Shown here piece after piece: positions 7,287 to 16,749 of a stretch of 64,000 nt of DNA. This DNA is from Phaeocystidibacter sp965659415 (GTDB lineage Bacteria; Bacteroidota; Bacteroidia; Flavobacteriales; Schleiferiaceae), in assembly GCA_965659415.1 (NCBI GenBank), contig CBFHVA010000007.1, positions 1 through 64,000 on the forward strand. Direction: 5' to 3'. Numbering within the stretch: position 1 is the first letter of the stretch; each line of letters begins with the position of its first letter. Below the pieces are notes generated by a model. It did no database searches. It was not told where the DNA came from and saw only the letters and a list, made by a program, of their open reading frames with translations. Position numbers and translations under genes: made by a program.

Positions 7287-10025
7287 TTAGTACCAACCTC
7301 GGCGCAGGCGTTGAATAATGTCCGTCGTGTTTATGTTCAACACAAATCGAACCTGAGTAAGGTAGTTGGGGGTGGATAAGTGATTCTGCAAACTACTTTG
7401 GAACGGAAAGTAGAATTCTAAGAAGTCAGGCACAATGGCTAAACGGACACCGTAGTCCCAATAGAGTTGCTCTTGGAATCCAGAGTATCCCACATCTCCA
7501 AAAATGCCAATGCCTTTCCACACGGGTACATTGAGGGCTAGGGATGTCATCCAAGTACTCGAATAAACATCGGTATTTGATTTGAAGCCTCCATCGGTCA
7601 CGAAGAACTGCTGACTCCAAATCCCAGATGAATCTGAGCGTCCAATAAAGGAATAATCGAATAAATAATCTTGCGTCCCGCTGAGTCCGAAGCTGAAAAA
7701 GGGTTGCCCTTCGGGCTGTTGGTTATACAGAAACATACCGGCGAAAGCTCTAATTCCCAACCATTGTCTGTTAGGCAACATGAAACGCTGACGGTATGAA
7801 ACGGCCAGTCGAGAGAAGCGCTCCGAAAACTGAATATCCGCCTCCAATAATGAAGGATGAAGAATGTGCTGCTCTTCACGGATGTATCGAAGATCAATCA
7901 CCTCGTAGCGAGCATTGGTTTCTTCGATTGGCTTCACTTCATCTGCAGGTCGAAGTTCCCGGTATACCCCTACAGCTCTGAGCTTTATAGTTTGCTGCAG
8001 TGTGCTTCGAGGATGAGATTTTCGCAGGTGAAAATTGAATCCAGGAGAGATGCGTGTGTAGGAAAGGTCTTGATCATAGTGATAGTAACGCCCGTATAAC
8101 CCGATTTCCAAGGCGTGCAACCAACCCGAAGAGTACGGTCTGTAGTAACGAAGAGAGGCCGTTCCGGTAAGTTGATTGGTTCGGGTACTGTATTCGGGTC
8201 CAAACTTGTATTCCCATCGTTTGGGCATGATGGTCTTGTTGTAAAAATTCACCCCGGCGAGTACCCCATCGTATGCGTTGAATTTCACCGTGGGTATCCA
8301 ATATATCTGGGTTTTGTTGGCCTGATCTAATCCAGTGTAAAACTGCAAATGAAGAGGAGCGGTACTTTGAAAAAGACCATCGGGTTTACGCCAATGATTC
8401 TTATTGTTAAGATCGGGAAGCGTTTGGTTGGGATCCAGAGTCATCAGCCTGTAATCCTCCAAATGCAGTTGAATGGTATCAGTTCCCAAGTGCCCATCGT
8501 GCCACTCTTCCAGCACTTCCTCATTTTCGCGATTGTACCCCAGTGTAGCATATGGAATGGCCACTTCTCCGTGGTTTTCAACTTTGGCCGTAGCAATGTA
8601 ACTGCATTGATCTAAGTCATTCAAGCTATAGTCAACATTCTTACTTGTCGAGTATATATCTCCAAGAAACCAGTCAATTTCTCGATTCGCATAATACGCA
8701 ATGCTGGCCTGAAATGATTCCGGCGTTAGTGGGCCGCGCGCGATAATTTCTTCAGATGATAGGCGATGTGTCCCTAGGATGAAAGCTGATTCTCCTACAT
8801 AACCTCTGAGGGTTCCTATTAACAGGGAAGCCTTTCCCTTCACGATAGCCTCACGGTTAAAGGGAGCATAGGAGAGGGCTGAATCGGATAGTGGTTGATC
8901 CAATCCTTGACGTGCCATGTATAGGTAAAGCCAGGTGTGGAGATAGGTAGGTTCTAATTCATCTACATCCAAAAACCGAGCGGCTCGGGTGCTCGAATAA
9001 CCCCGGAAAAGTCGACTATTTGGATAGTGTATGGATTGATAATCGTAACGGTGATAATGAGCCATCCCTTCGGACAACCATGGATGTTCATATTCATTTA
9101 CATTCAGCACATTAGTAAAGTATAACTCAACTAATTGTTGAATAATTCGGAGTTCCATTTCCATGGGATCATTGCTCCATTCGACAATCAGAATATTTTG
9201 CGTGGAGCGAAGATTACCTGCATCCTTTAGAAGGAGTACATTTAGGTTCTCGGGTAGGTTGTATTCATAGAAATCTTGAAGGTACTTTTCGGCTTTCTCC
9301 AGCACTTGCGCTTGGGCAATTACGGGGTAGTCATCCTCAAAAATCCAATGTACCGTTTTGGTGTTTTCGGTAGTTATCGTTTCGGAGAAATGAGGGGCAG
9401 CAAAGAAGGTACGCGCATTTGATGATTGGATGTACTCGCCTTTTTGAATACCCGCAAGTCCCGGAATCACGAAGTGAAACTTACTGTTGTTGTGGATATG
9501 TAAGGTGGCCGGACGATTATCCCAAGAGTGATATCCATGCACATTAGCCGGCCGGGAGACGGAATCCGATTTGCTGTACCATCTAACAAAAGGACGATTC
9601 ATACCAAAGAAAGTGGTACTCCTTCCTTGATCAGTTAATTCCCAATTTGGTGGATTGAACGCATAACTAACGGTTCCACTAAAATTGGGACCAATTCCCG
9701 TGTCGAGAGGTGTCAGGCCTTCGATTGGCTCACTGCCTACATGTGGTGCGATGATGGAACCTAGCTCTTGCTCACTGGCAAAATGGAGATTAACATTCTG
9801 TTCGTGTAAAAGCTCCGTTCTAAGTAGACTTTGGTCGTTATGCCAGGCATGTAAATCCCACTCACCCCACATGGGTAAAGGGTCAGATGAATTGGAGAGT
9901 TCATGTGAAACTAAAAATGCGTCCGCATTCGCGCTAACCTCCACTTTGATGGTCTCTTGGAGAGTTTGACCAAAAACTCCAAAGTAGGAGAGAAGGAGGA
10001 AAATAAGGGTTAGCGGTTTTCGCAT
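7287..10025 (-). CDS. M1-aminopeptidase-like domain fused to an outer-membrane beta-barrel, zinc site lost
   Basis: A 912-aa exported protein (signal peptide 1-20, MRKPLTLIFLLLSYFGVFG). Residues ~20-480 follow the plan of M1 (gluzincin) aminopeptidases: an N-terminal beta-saddle, then a helical catalytic-like region with WLSEGMAHY (316-324), the M1 'WLNEGFA' motif that holds the third zinc ligand. The HExxH that should precede it reads QQLVE (296-300), so all first-site ligands are gone. Residues ~560-912 alternate polar and hydrophobic residues with many Tyr/Trp and end RRGWY, as in an outer-membrane barrel ending in an aromatic residue. Probably a non-catalytic surface or periplasmic domain anchored by a barrel. 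A TTG start at 10049 is possible but ATG 10025 opens the signal peptide. Confidence 0.65.
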   Translation of the reverse strand: MRKPLTLIFLLLSYFGVFGQTLQETIKVEVSANADAFLVSHELSNSSDPLPMWGEWDLHAWHNDQSLLRTELLHEQNVNLHFASEQELGSIIAPHVGSEPIEGLTPLDTGIGPNFSGTVSYAFNPPNWELTDQGRSTTFFGMNRPFVRWYSKSDSVSRPANVHGYHSWDNRPATLHIHNNSKFHFVIPGLAGIQKGEYIQSSNARTFFAAPHFSETITTENTKTVHWIFEDDYPVIAQAQVLEKAEKYLQDFYEYNLPENLNVLLLKDAGNLRSTQNILIVEWSNDPMEMELRIIQQLVELYFTNVLNVNEYEHPWLSEGMAHYHRYDYQSIHYPNSRLFRGYSSTRAARFLDVDELEPTYLHTWLYLYMARQGLDQPLSDSALSYAPFNREAIVKGKASLLIGTLRGYVGESAFILGTHRLSSEEIIARGPLTPESFQASIAYYANREIDWFLGDIYSTSKNVDYSLNDLDQCSYIATAKVENHGEVAIPYATLGYNRENEEVLEEWHDGHLGTDTIQLHLEDYRLMTLDPNQTLPDLNNKNHWRKPDGLFQSTAPLHLQFYTGLDQANKTQIYWIPTVKFNAYDGVLAGVNFYNKTIMPKRWEYKFGPEYSTRTNQLTGTASLRYYRPYSSGWLHALEIGLYGRYYHYDQDLSYTRISPGFNFHLRKSHPRSTLQQTIKLRAVGVYRELRPADEVKPIEETNARYEVIDLRYIREEQHILHPSLLEADIQFSERFSRLAVSYRQRFMLPNRQWLGIRAFAGMFLYNQQPEGQPFFSFGLSGTQDYLFDYSFIGRSDSSGIWSQQFFVTDGGFKSNTDVYSSTWMTSLALNVPVWKGIGIFGDVGYSGFQEQLYWDYGVRLAIVPDFLEFYFPFQSSLQNHLSTPNYLTQVRFVLNINTTDIIQRLRRGWY

Positions 10026-10049
10026 ACCCGATAAAGATACTAGATGCAA

Positions 10050-10565
10050 CTAGATGCGCTTGAGTTGCTGCTTGAACATCTTAATTTGATCTTCCAGCAT
10101 GCCGCGTTTATCGAGTTTCTTGGCTTCCGTAAGTAAGGTTTGAGCCTCACGTTTTCTTCGTCGCGACATAGCAATTCCAGCTAGCTGAAGCTTTACCATA
10201 GCTTTGTCCTGATCCATGCGGAGTCCCATGCCTAATGCCTTTCTCAAGTAGCTTTCAGACTTATTCATGTTGGTTTGCGCCTCCATGATCCCCTTCAAGA
10301 AATACCAGTAGGCAGCCTGTCCTTTTGTCAACGACTGTTCAGGGTCCTTGATGGCTTCAACTTGTTTTTTTGCCTTTGGAATATCCTGCTTGCGCATGTA
10401 CCACAACGCCAAAAGCATACGCTCATTTCTAAAATAGGTGAAGAGAATAAGACCCGATAGTAGCGTAAGTGATATACCGTTGCCAATATGACCTTCGATA
10501 AATTCGAAAATGGCGTAGATAAATACAGCAACCGTAAGAGCTATTCGGATGATTTTGTTGAGCAT
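10050..10565 (-). CDS. Membrane protein with TPR-like tail, function unknown
   Basis: About 171 aa. Two closely spaced membrane segments (residues ~5-45) are followed by a basic, helical C-terminal region with an 'AYWYFLKGIMEAQ...SESYLRKAL' pattern typical of TPR hairpins. It sits 24 bp upstream of the M1-like barrel gene, so the two are probably co-transcribed from the -7 box at 10594-10601. The longer frame starts at a TTG (10583). I do not recognise a named family. Confidence 0.6.
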   Translation of the reverse strand: MLNKIIRIALTVAVFIYAIFEFIEGHIGNGISLTLLSGLILFTYFRNERMLLALWYMRKQDIPKAKKQVEAIKDPEQSLTKGQAAYWYFLKGIMEAQTNMNKSESYLRKALGMGLRMDQDKAMVKLQLAGIAMSRRRKREAQTLLTEAKKLDKRGMLEDQIKMFKQQLKRI

Positions 10566-10593
10566 GACGTGCGTTTGATTCAAAAAATGACCA

Positions 10594-10601
10594 CAAATTT
10601 A
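10594..10601 (-). promoter_or_regulatory. -7 box for the TPR protein and M1-like gene
   Basis: Minus-strand TAAATTTG, an exact TAnnTTTG. A TTG (10628-10626) lies 24 bp further upstream, slightly longer than the usual spacer. Confidence 0.5.
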
Positions 10602-10716
10602 ATTGATGTATTTCGATTGGAGTGTCAATGTGCCTTGTATTCTAGAAAAACGCACAGTATTTAGAATAGACCATAGGCTATTCCTATATTATGGCTGCTA
10701 AAATTGAAACGCACAT

Positions 10717-12171
10717 ATGAAAACCACTTCTAAATTGTTCTCAACCGTTTTTGCGCTCGGAATTCCATTCATTTCCATAGGGTCAGAAGAAGGAGGGGGG
10801 CACCACGATCCCTTTTCAGGTGAGTTCTTGGCTATCTTCTTTATTCTTATTGCAGCCGTGGCCGGTCGTTTTATTGCTCGTCGATTTAAGCAAAGCGAAG
10901 TATTGGGTGAGCTGATCATTGGAATTGTCTTGGGTGCTCTCTTGTTTAATGCCAACAACCGATTAGTAACCACCATCCGGTATCAAAGTGAAATGCGGGA
11001 GGTGATTCAAGCTACGGCGGAAATTGAAGAAGACTTCGATCATGCGGTTCAATCGTATGTGATGGAGGAGTCGGATTTCCCGGAAGATGTGCAAGAGCGG
11101 ATTGTCAATACGATGACTGCAGATAATTTCTTGAACGCTTTTCTGAATGCGAACTACACGCTATTGTTTTCGAGTCTTGGTGTGCTGCTTCTGCTGTTCA
11201 TGGTAGGTTTAGAAGTAAGTACCGAAGAAATGATAAAAATGGGCTCGGTCAGTTTCTCTGTAGCAACTCTGGGTGTAGTCTTTCCTTTCTTACTTGGTTA
11301 CCTAGTTGCTGAATTTATTCTACCGGCAGTGGATTCACAGAATGTAGCCATATTCATTGGCGCTACATTGGGGGCTACATCTATTGGTATTACGGCTCGT
11401 GTTTTTAAGGATACGAATAGCATCAACCTTAAGGAAAGCAAACTTGTGCTTGGTGCAGCGGTAATTGACGATATAATGGGGCTTATTCTCCTAGCTATTG
11501 TAAGTGGCTTGATTACGAGCGGTTCCATAGACTTTACCGAGGTGGTGGTTATAGTCTCTAAAGCGCTTGGGTTCCTTATTTTCGTATTCCTTCTTGAACG
11601 ATACGCTCTTCGAAAGGTTGTGCAATTCTTTGCATTCTTCGCTGGCAGAAACACTTTCTTGCTATTCCCATTTGCCCTATTGCTCTTATTTGCATGGCTG
11701 GCCAGCGCAATCGGCTTGGCACCTATCGTAGGGGCATTCTGTGCGGGGCTAGTGCTTCGCGATAGTCTGTTTGAAGAAATAAAGAAGCGCGACATGAGCT
11801 TGGAGGATCTTATTGCTCCTCTAGAAGGCGTTTTTGCACCTGTGTTCTTTGTGTTGATGGGCTTTCAGGTAGACGTTACCGCTTTTGCCGAATGGACGGT
11901 ATTATGGTCTGGACTGCTTCTCACTGCTGTTGCCATAATCGGAAAAATGATGGCCGGCATGTTCTTACCAAAGGATTACGATCGAGTACTTGTGGGGATC
12001 GGATTAGTGCCGAGAGGAGAGGTAGGTCTAATCTTTGCCAGTATTGGAAAGGCAATAGGCATACTGAATGATGAGTTGTTCGCCGTAGTAATTATCGTGG
12101 TGATACTGACCACCTTAGTAACACCTCCAATGCTCAACATCAGATTAAAAAAGCTTATTCCACAGCAATGA
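10717..12171 (+). CDS. CPA2-family cation:proton antiporter
   Basis: A 484-aa polytopic membrane protein of the KefB/GerN/NapA-like monovalent cation:proton antiporter-2 family. About 12 membrane helices are visible from residue ~30. Characteristic features are ATLGATSIGITARV (unwound helix region), AAVIDDIMGL with the double Asp of the ion-binding site, and GLVPRGEVGLIFA near the C-terminus. Between helices 2 and 3 there is an unusual ~45-residue acidic stretch (residues ~75-140). There is no C-terminal TrkA-N (RCK) domain, so it is the short form. It probably exports Na+ or K+ in exchange for protons. Transcribed alone. Confidence 0.88.
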   Translation: MKTTSKLFSTVFALGIPFISIGSEEGGGHHDPFSGEFLAIFFILIAAVAGRFIARRFKQSEVLGELIIGIVLGALLFNANNRLVTTIRYQSEMREVIQATAEIEEDFDHAVQSYVMEESDFPEDVQERIVNTMTADNFLNAFLNANYTLLFSSLGVLLLLFMVGLEVSTEEMIKMGSVSFSVATLGVVFPFLLGYLVAEFILPAVDSQNVAIFIGATLGATSIGITARVFKDTNSINLKESKLVLGAAVIDDIMGLILLAIVSGLITSGSIDFTEVVVIVSKALGFLIFVFLLERYALRKVVQFFAFFAGRNTFLLFPFALLLLFAWLASAIGLAPIVGAFCAGLVLRDSLFEEIKKRDMSLEDLIAPLEGVFAPVFFVLMGFQVDVTAFAEWTVLWSGLLLTAVAIIGKMMAGMFLPKDYDRVLVGIGLVPRGEVGLIFASIGKAIGILNDELFAVVIIVVILTTLVTPPMLNIRLKKLIPQQ

Positions 12172-12276
12172 AAACTTTAAGTCGTGGATAAAAATGTGAG
12201 CAACTGCCCATGAATTCTAGTTACAGATGAAATATTTTGCCTAGTTTTCGAAGTTGATAATCCTATTCATGCATTA

Positions 12277-15024
12277 ATGATTAAAAAACTATTCCTTACT
12301 GTAGTCTTTCTCCTTGGGGTTTTGGTATCCCATGCTCAGGTGCTGACAGGTGTTGTTTTAGATGATGCTGACGGTCAACCGATACCTAGTATTCAAGTTG
12401 GAGAGGTCGGACAGCCGCGTCCGACGGTAACCAATTTCGACGGAGAGTTTCAGCTCAGACTGACGAAGCTTCCTACGCAGATAGAGATTAAGGCTCTGGG
12501 ATATGCTACTCGAACTGTTAATGTTTCAAGTACGGATGCCCGTTTGACCGTTCGTTTGGAAGCCGATGCTCAGATGATTGCGGAAGTGAGCGTTGTTGAA
12601 AGAAGACTGAGTGAAAAGCAGGCAGAATCGGCATTGACCGTTGAGGCCCTCGACTTACGGGCCATCCAGGAAACACCAAGTGCGAGCTTTTATGACGGAT
12701 TGGGCAACTTAAAAGGCGTCGATCTTACTTCTGCGAGTATTGGATTTAAAGTGATTAACACACGTGGATTTAATTCCACTTCTCCTGTACGTTCTCTTCA
12801 GATTATTGATGGGGTTGATAATCAAGCGCCAGGGTTGAACTTCAGTTTAGGTAACTTCTTGGGAGCTAGTGAACTAGATGTTATGAATGTGGATATCATA
12901 GCCGGTGCAAGTTCAGCCTTCTATGGTCCAAATGCGTTCAACGGTGTTATTTCCATGACTACAAAGGATCCATTTGTTTTCCAAGGACTAGATTTCAGTG
13001 CCAAGGTAGGAGAGCGTAATTTGAACGAATATGCCGTGCGGTGGGCAGATGCCATCGGAGATCGTGATGGGCAACCGATTTTTGCTTATAAATTGAACAT
13101 CTATTATTTATCTGCGGATGATTGGGAGGCAACCAACTTGAACCCGACCGATGATTCGCCTTCGGCGGCCAATAATCCGGGAGGATACGATGCGGTAAAC
13201 CGATATGGAGACGAAAGAGGGTACGAATCTCCTGGAACTTCAAAAGATTACCCCGGACTCGGGATCTATCACCGTGAAGGTATCGAAGAAATCCATCTCG
13301 TAGATTACGATACGCGCAATCTGAAAATTGGAACCAGTTTACATTACCGCCCCACGGATGATATTGAATTGATTTACGCCTTTAATTATGGCTCTGGAAC
13401 TACCGTATACCAAGGAGATAATCGCTTTAGTCTTAAGGGAATTCAGTTCTTTCAGAATCGAATTGAAGTACGCGATAAGAATAAGTGGTTCTTCAGAGCC
13501 TATTCCACCAATGAGGATGCAGGGGACACTTATGATGCTTACTTCACTGCACTGAGGATGCAAGACAGTTTGCGAAGCGGTTTAGCTTGGTCGAGTCAGT
13601 ACGCAGGCTCTTGGCAAGCCGTTTTTGCTCCACAGGTGAGAAACTTGCCAGGGTACCCGGATGAAAACCTTCCACAAGATCAGTTCGATGCAGCTATGGT
13701 GGATTTTATTGATCAGAACAGAGCACAAATCACGGAATGGCACAACAGTCTGAGTGGTAGTCTTACAGATGAAGGGATTACTCCTGGGACTCAGGCTTTT
13801 GACGACCTCTTTACGTACATCACAACCACTTCTTTCGCCGACGGAGGGAGTCGATTCGAAGATCAATCTGCGCTTTATCATGCACAAGGTGAGTATAAAT
13901 TTGACCCAACCGATTGGGGTGAATTCACCTTGGGTGGCAATGGTCGTCTCTATCGTCCGAATTCAAATGGTACCATCTTCTCAGACACCAATGGCAGAGA
14001 GATATCTAACTATGAATATGGAATTTACGGGGGTTGGCAGCGCAAATTCCAAGGAGAGGTTTGGAAGGTGAGCGCCACGCTTAGAATGGATAAAAACCAG
14101 AACTTTGATTACCTCTTCTCACCAGCTGTGTCAGCTGTTTATAACATTGATGAGATAAACAGCTTGCGCTTTTCGTTCTCCTCAGCCATCCGTAACCCCA
14201 CGCTACAAGATCAATATTTATACTACAATGTGGGTCCAGCGCGACTCGTAGGTAACCTCAATGGATTCGATTCGTTGATTACCGCGGATGATTTCTCTGC
14301 TTACTTAGAATTACCTTCCATAGCGCCTCCAGGAGATCCATCGAGAGTGACGTATGAGTTCGATTATTTCTCCGTTGATCCTATCCGTCCGGAAAGAGTT
14401 CAAACTGCTGAAATTGGCTATCGTACCACTTTGTTTGAAGCACTTTATGTAGATGCGAACTATTACTATAGCTTTTACCAAGACTTTATCGGATTCCAGA
14501 TTGGTTTGGACATTAACGAAGATCAAATTCCTAACGTTACCGATATCCAAGCCTATCGAATTGCAGCCAATGCACAAGATGTGGTTACCACGCAAGGCTT
14601 TTCTGTTGGATTGAATTATTACTTCTGGGACTATTATAGCCTGAGTGGAAACTATACTTGGAATGTGTTGAATACGGCTTCAGATGATCCTATCATTCCA
14701 GCATTCAACACCCCTGAGAACAAGTTCAACATCAGTTTTGGCGCTCGGCAGATTCCAGTCAAGATTGAGAACCACACATGGGGATTCAATGTTACTTACA
14801 AGTGGGTTCAGGGTTTCTTGTTTGAAGGATCGCCACAGTTTACTGGGTTTATCGACGATTACAGACTCCTAGATGCACAAGTGACTTACGAGATTCCAGA
14901 CTGGAATCTAACTGCCAAACTAGGAGCGAGTAACGTGCTAGATAATCGAGTATTTCAAGTATATGGTGGACCAAGTGTAGGTAGGCTTGCCTATCTATCA
15001 CTCGTTTATCGGTGGAATCCATAG
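12277..15024 (+). CDS. TonB-dependent receptor with N-terminal carboxypeptidase-regulatory-like domain
   Basis: A 915-aa outer-membrane receptor. Signal peptide 1-20 (FLLGVLVSHAQ), a CarboxypepD-reg-like domain (~22-105, 'LTGVVLDDADGQPIPSIQV...TNFDGEF'), a plug domain (~115-235, 'TRGFN...IIDGVDNQAPG', 'IIAGASSAFYGPNAFNGVI') and a 22-strand-type barrel to the C-terminus (ends LVYRWNP). It lacks the SusC-specific signature and no SusD follows. The substrate cannot be told. The gene downstream encodes a T9SS-secreted hydrolase-like protein only 60 bp away, which suggests joint expression. Confidence 0.88.
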   Translation: MIKKLFLTVVFLLGVLVSHAQVLTGVVLDDADGQPIPSIQVGEVGQPRPTVTNFDGEFQLRLTKLPTQIEIKALGYATRTVNVSSTDARLTVRLEADAQMIAEVSVVERRLSEKQAESALTVEALDLRAIQETPSASFYDGLGNLKGVDLTSASIGFKVINTRGFNSTSPVRSLQIIDGVDNQAPGLNFSLGNFLGASELDVMNVDIIAGASSAFYGPNAFNGVISMTTKDPFVFQGLDFSAKVGERNLNEYAVRWADAIGDRDGQPIFAYKLNIYYLSADDWEATNLNPTDDSPSAANNPGGYDAVNRYGDERGYESPGTSKDYPGLGIYHREGIEEIHLVDYDTRNLKIGTSLHYRPTDDIELIYAFNYGSGTTVYQGDNRFSLKGIQFFQNRIEVRDKNKWFFRAYSTNEDAGDTYDAYFTALRMQDSLRSGLAWSSQYAGSWQAVFAPQVRNLPGYPDENLPQDQFDAAMVDFIDQNRAQITEWHNSLSGSLTDEGITPGTQAFDDLFTYITTTSFADGGSRFEDQSALYHAQGEYKFDPTDWGEFTLGGNGRLYRPNSNGTIFSDTNGREISNYEYGIYGGWQRKFQGEVWKVSATLRMDKNQNFDYLFSPAVSAVYNIDEINSLRFSFSSAIRNPTLQDQYLYYNVGPARLVGNLNGFDSLITADDFSAYLELPSIAPPGDPSRVTYEFDYFSVDPIRPERVQTAEIGYRTTLFEALYVDANYYYSFYQDFIGFQIGLDINEDQIPNVTDIQAYRIAANAQDVVTTQGFSVGLNYYFWDYYSLSGNYTWNVLNTASDDPIIPAFNTPENKFNISFGARQIPVKIENHTWGFNVTYKWVQGFLFEGSPQFTGFIDDYRLLDAQVTYEIPDWNLTAKLGASNVLDNRVFQVYGGPSVGRLAYLSLVYRWNP

Positions 15025-15084
15025 AACAATCCATGTGATCGACTCTTTTTAACTATATTGAGCAACGAAATAAATGTGAAGCGT

Positions 15085-16668
15085 ATGAATAAGAATTTAC
15101 TCTTAGCCGGATTATTAACCATCGGCACTTTGGGCGCAACAGCCCAAACGCGTTATGTCGACGAGATCTTTAACGACTCGGAGATCATGACCATTCCTAA
15201 TCAGCCTTATGGACAGAATTTTAGCGCCTATGTGCCTCAGTCTTTAGGTGGACCTCGTGTAATTCCATTGTTTATGGATGTTTACATGCCGAGCCCTGCC
15301 GTAGATACTGAAACTGATCGTCCTGTTGTATTGTATTTCCACACGGGGTCTTTCCTTCCAAAAGGATTGGTTTCTCCAATGGGAGATCGCACGGATAGTG
15401 CAGCGGTTGAAATATGTAAGCGTTTTGCTAAGCGCGGTTATGTGGCCGCCTCTGTAAGTTATCGTTTAGGATGGCAACCTGATAATACGCAAAACCTCGA
15501 TTTGCGAAGAGGGTCTAACCTTATGGCCGTTTACAATTCAGTTCAGGATGCGAAGAACGCTGTTCGTTACATCCGTGCTTCCGAATTGCAAGGCGATCCA
15601 CTAGGTGTGGATGGAAACAATATCATTCTACTTGGTCAAGGTTCAGGTGGTTATATCACTTTTGCCTATGCAACCCTAGACAAGCTCGCTGAGGTTACAG
15701 CGATCCCTAAGTTCCAATATCAAGGTACGACTGGAATCTTCGGCGGTACAGTTTCTCCAGGTGATCCATATGTAGATACAGCTATTGTGGGCGACTGGAA
15801 TGGTTACGGTGGTAAGGCGGTAATTACTGGCACAGACTCAAATGGTTTGGCCATTATCGATTTTACAGCTCCTGGAAGAAACATTGAAAACTTGGCAGGT
15901 ATTCCGGATCATGTCAGTGCTGTTGTGAATCTCGGTGGTGCATTAGGTGATGAGTCTTGGCTCGAAGCTGGTGATGTGCCAATGCTGAGCGTGCACAGTG
16001 TGTATGACTTCTATGCACCGTATGATTCAGGTATGGTACGCGTTCCAGTAAACGGACAGTTTTGGGATGTGGTAGCTGTTGCTGGTAGTTACCGTGCGAT
16101 TCGCATGGCCAATCAGAACTTTAACAATTATGTGTTCCAGCGCGAGCCGTATACAGGTAATGCTGAATGGCAAATTGCTCGAAATCACCCAGGAAACCCT
16201 GGTAAATTCAGCGGTATCTACCCAATTGCTATTCCGCCAGCAGATCCAAACTTGCCGTTTGCCGTTAACTCAAATCCATGGGACTTTTGGGATCCGAGTG
16301 ATCCATTGGGTGCTAACGAGACCAACCCTAACATTAAGTCACAAAGCTTGGCTTACATCGATACGGTGATGAACTTCATCGTTCCAGGTTTGAAATCTAT
16401 TCTTGATGCCAATGACATTTCTGTGATTGAGCCTGCTTCGGTAGACTTCAACATGTATCCAAATCCTACCAGCGGAGATTTCCGCGTGAAGAGTATCGAG
16501 AAGATCGAAACCATTCGCGTTTTGGATATTACGGGTCGCGTGGTTTACACCGATTCTCCAAATAATAATGATTTCCGTGTGGCAACAGACGGATGGTCAC
16601 CAGGAATCTACATCGTTCAAGTGAAGAGCGGTTCTTTAACAGGAACCTCTAGACTTACGGTGCACTAA
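15085..16668 (+). CDS. Secreted alpha/beta-hydrolase-fold protein with T9SS sorting domain
   Basis: A 527-aa protein: signal peptide (1-21, ending GATAQ), an alpha/beta-hydrolase domain of the carboxylesterase/esterase type (~30-410), and a type A T9SS C-terminal domain (~445-527; MYPNPTSGDF ... LDITGRVVY ... GIYIVQVKSG). The nucleophile elbow, normally GESAGG or GxSxG, reads GQGSGG, so the Ser is one place late and the catalytic position is Gly. The oxyanion region is YFHTGSF instead of HGGGF. It may be inactive or use altered chemistry. ATG 15085 starts the signal peptide; an upstream in-frame TTG at 15058 is disfavoured. Confidence 0.8.
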   Translation: MNKNLLLAGLLTIGTLGATAQTRYVDEIFNDSEIMTIPNQPYGQNFSAYVPQSLGGPRVIPLFMDVYMPSPAVDTETDRPVVLYFHTGSFLPKGLVSPMGDRTDSAAVEICKRFAKRGYVAASVSYRLGWQPDNTQNLDLRRGSNLMAVYNSVQDAKNAVRYIRASELQGDPLGVDGNNIILLGQGSGGYITFAYATLDKLAEVTAIPKFQYQGTTGIFGGTVSPGDPYVDTAIVGDWNGYGGKAVITGTDSNGLAIIDFTAPGRNIENLAGIPDHVSAVVNLGGALGDESWLEAGDVPMLSVHSVYDFYAPYDSGMVRVPVNGQFWDVVAVAGSYRAIRMANQNFNNYVFQREPYTGNAEWQIARNHPGNPGKFSGIYPIAIPPADPNLPFAVNSNPWDFWDPSDPLGANETNPNIKSQSLAYIDTVMNFIVPGLKSILDANDISVIEPASVDFNMYPNPTSGDFRVKSIEKIETIRVLDITGRVVYTDSPNNNDFRVATDGWSPGIYIVQVKSGSLTGTSRLTVH

Positions 16669-16692
16669 GAATTTCAATCAACCTATGATTGG

Positions 16693-16725
16693 CCGCCCAA
16701 GACGAAAGTTTTGGGCGGTTTTTTT
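16693..16725 (+). terminator. Rho-independent terminator after the secreted hydrolase
   Basis: CCGCCCAA (16693-16700) pairs perfectly with TTGGGCGG (16711-16718) around a 10-nt loop, followed by seven T. Confidence 0.9.
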
Positions 16726-16737
16726 ATGTCGCATCCT

Positions 16738-16745
16738 TAACTTTG
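16738..16745 (+). promoter_or_regulatory. -7 box of the class IV aminotransferase
   Basis: TAACTTTG, exact TAnnTTTG, only 4 bp before ATG 16750. The transcript would be nearly leaderless. No well-spaced TTG is seen. Confidence 0.5.
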
Positions 16746-16749
16746 CCAA

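Noticed and set aside
11298..11795. 165-aa minus-strand frame
   Set aside because: Antisense to transmembrane helices of the antiporter, giving an Asn/Ser/Arg-rich sequence with no domain.
12172..12276. Possible promoter TATTTTG before the TonB-dependent receptor
   Set aside because: One base short of TAnnTTTG and no TTG at a suitable distance; left unannotated.
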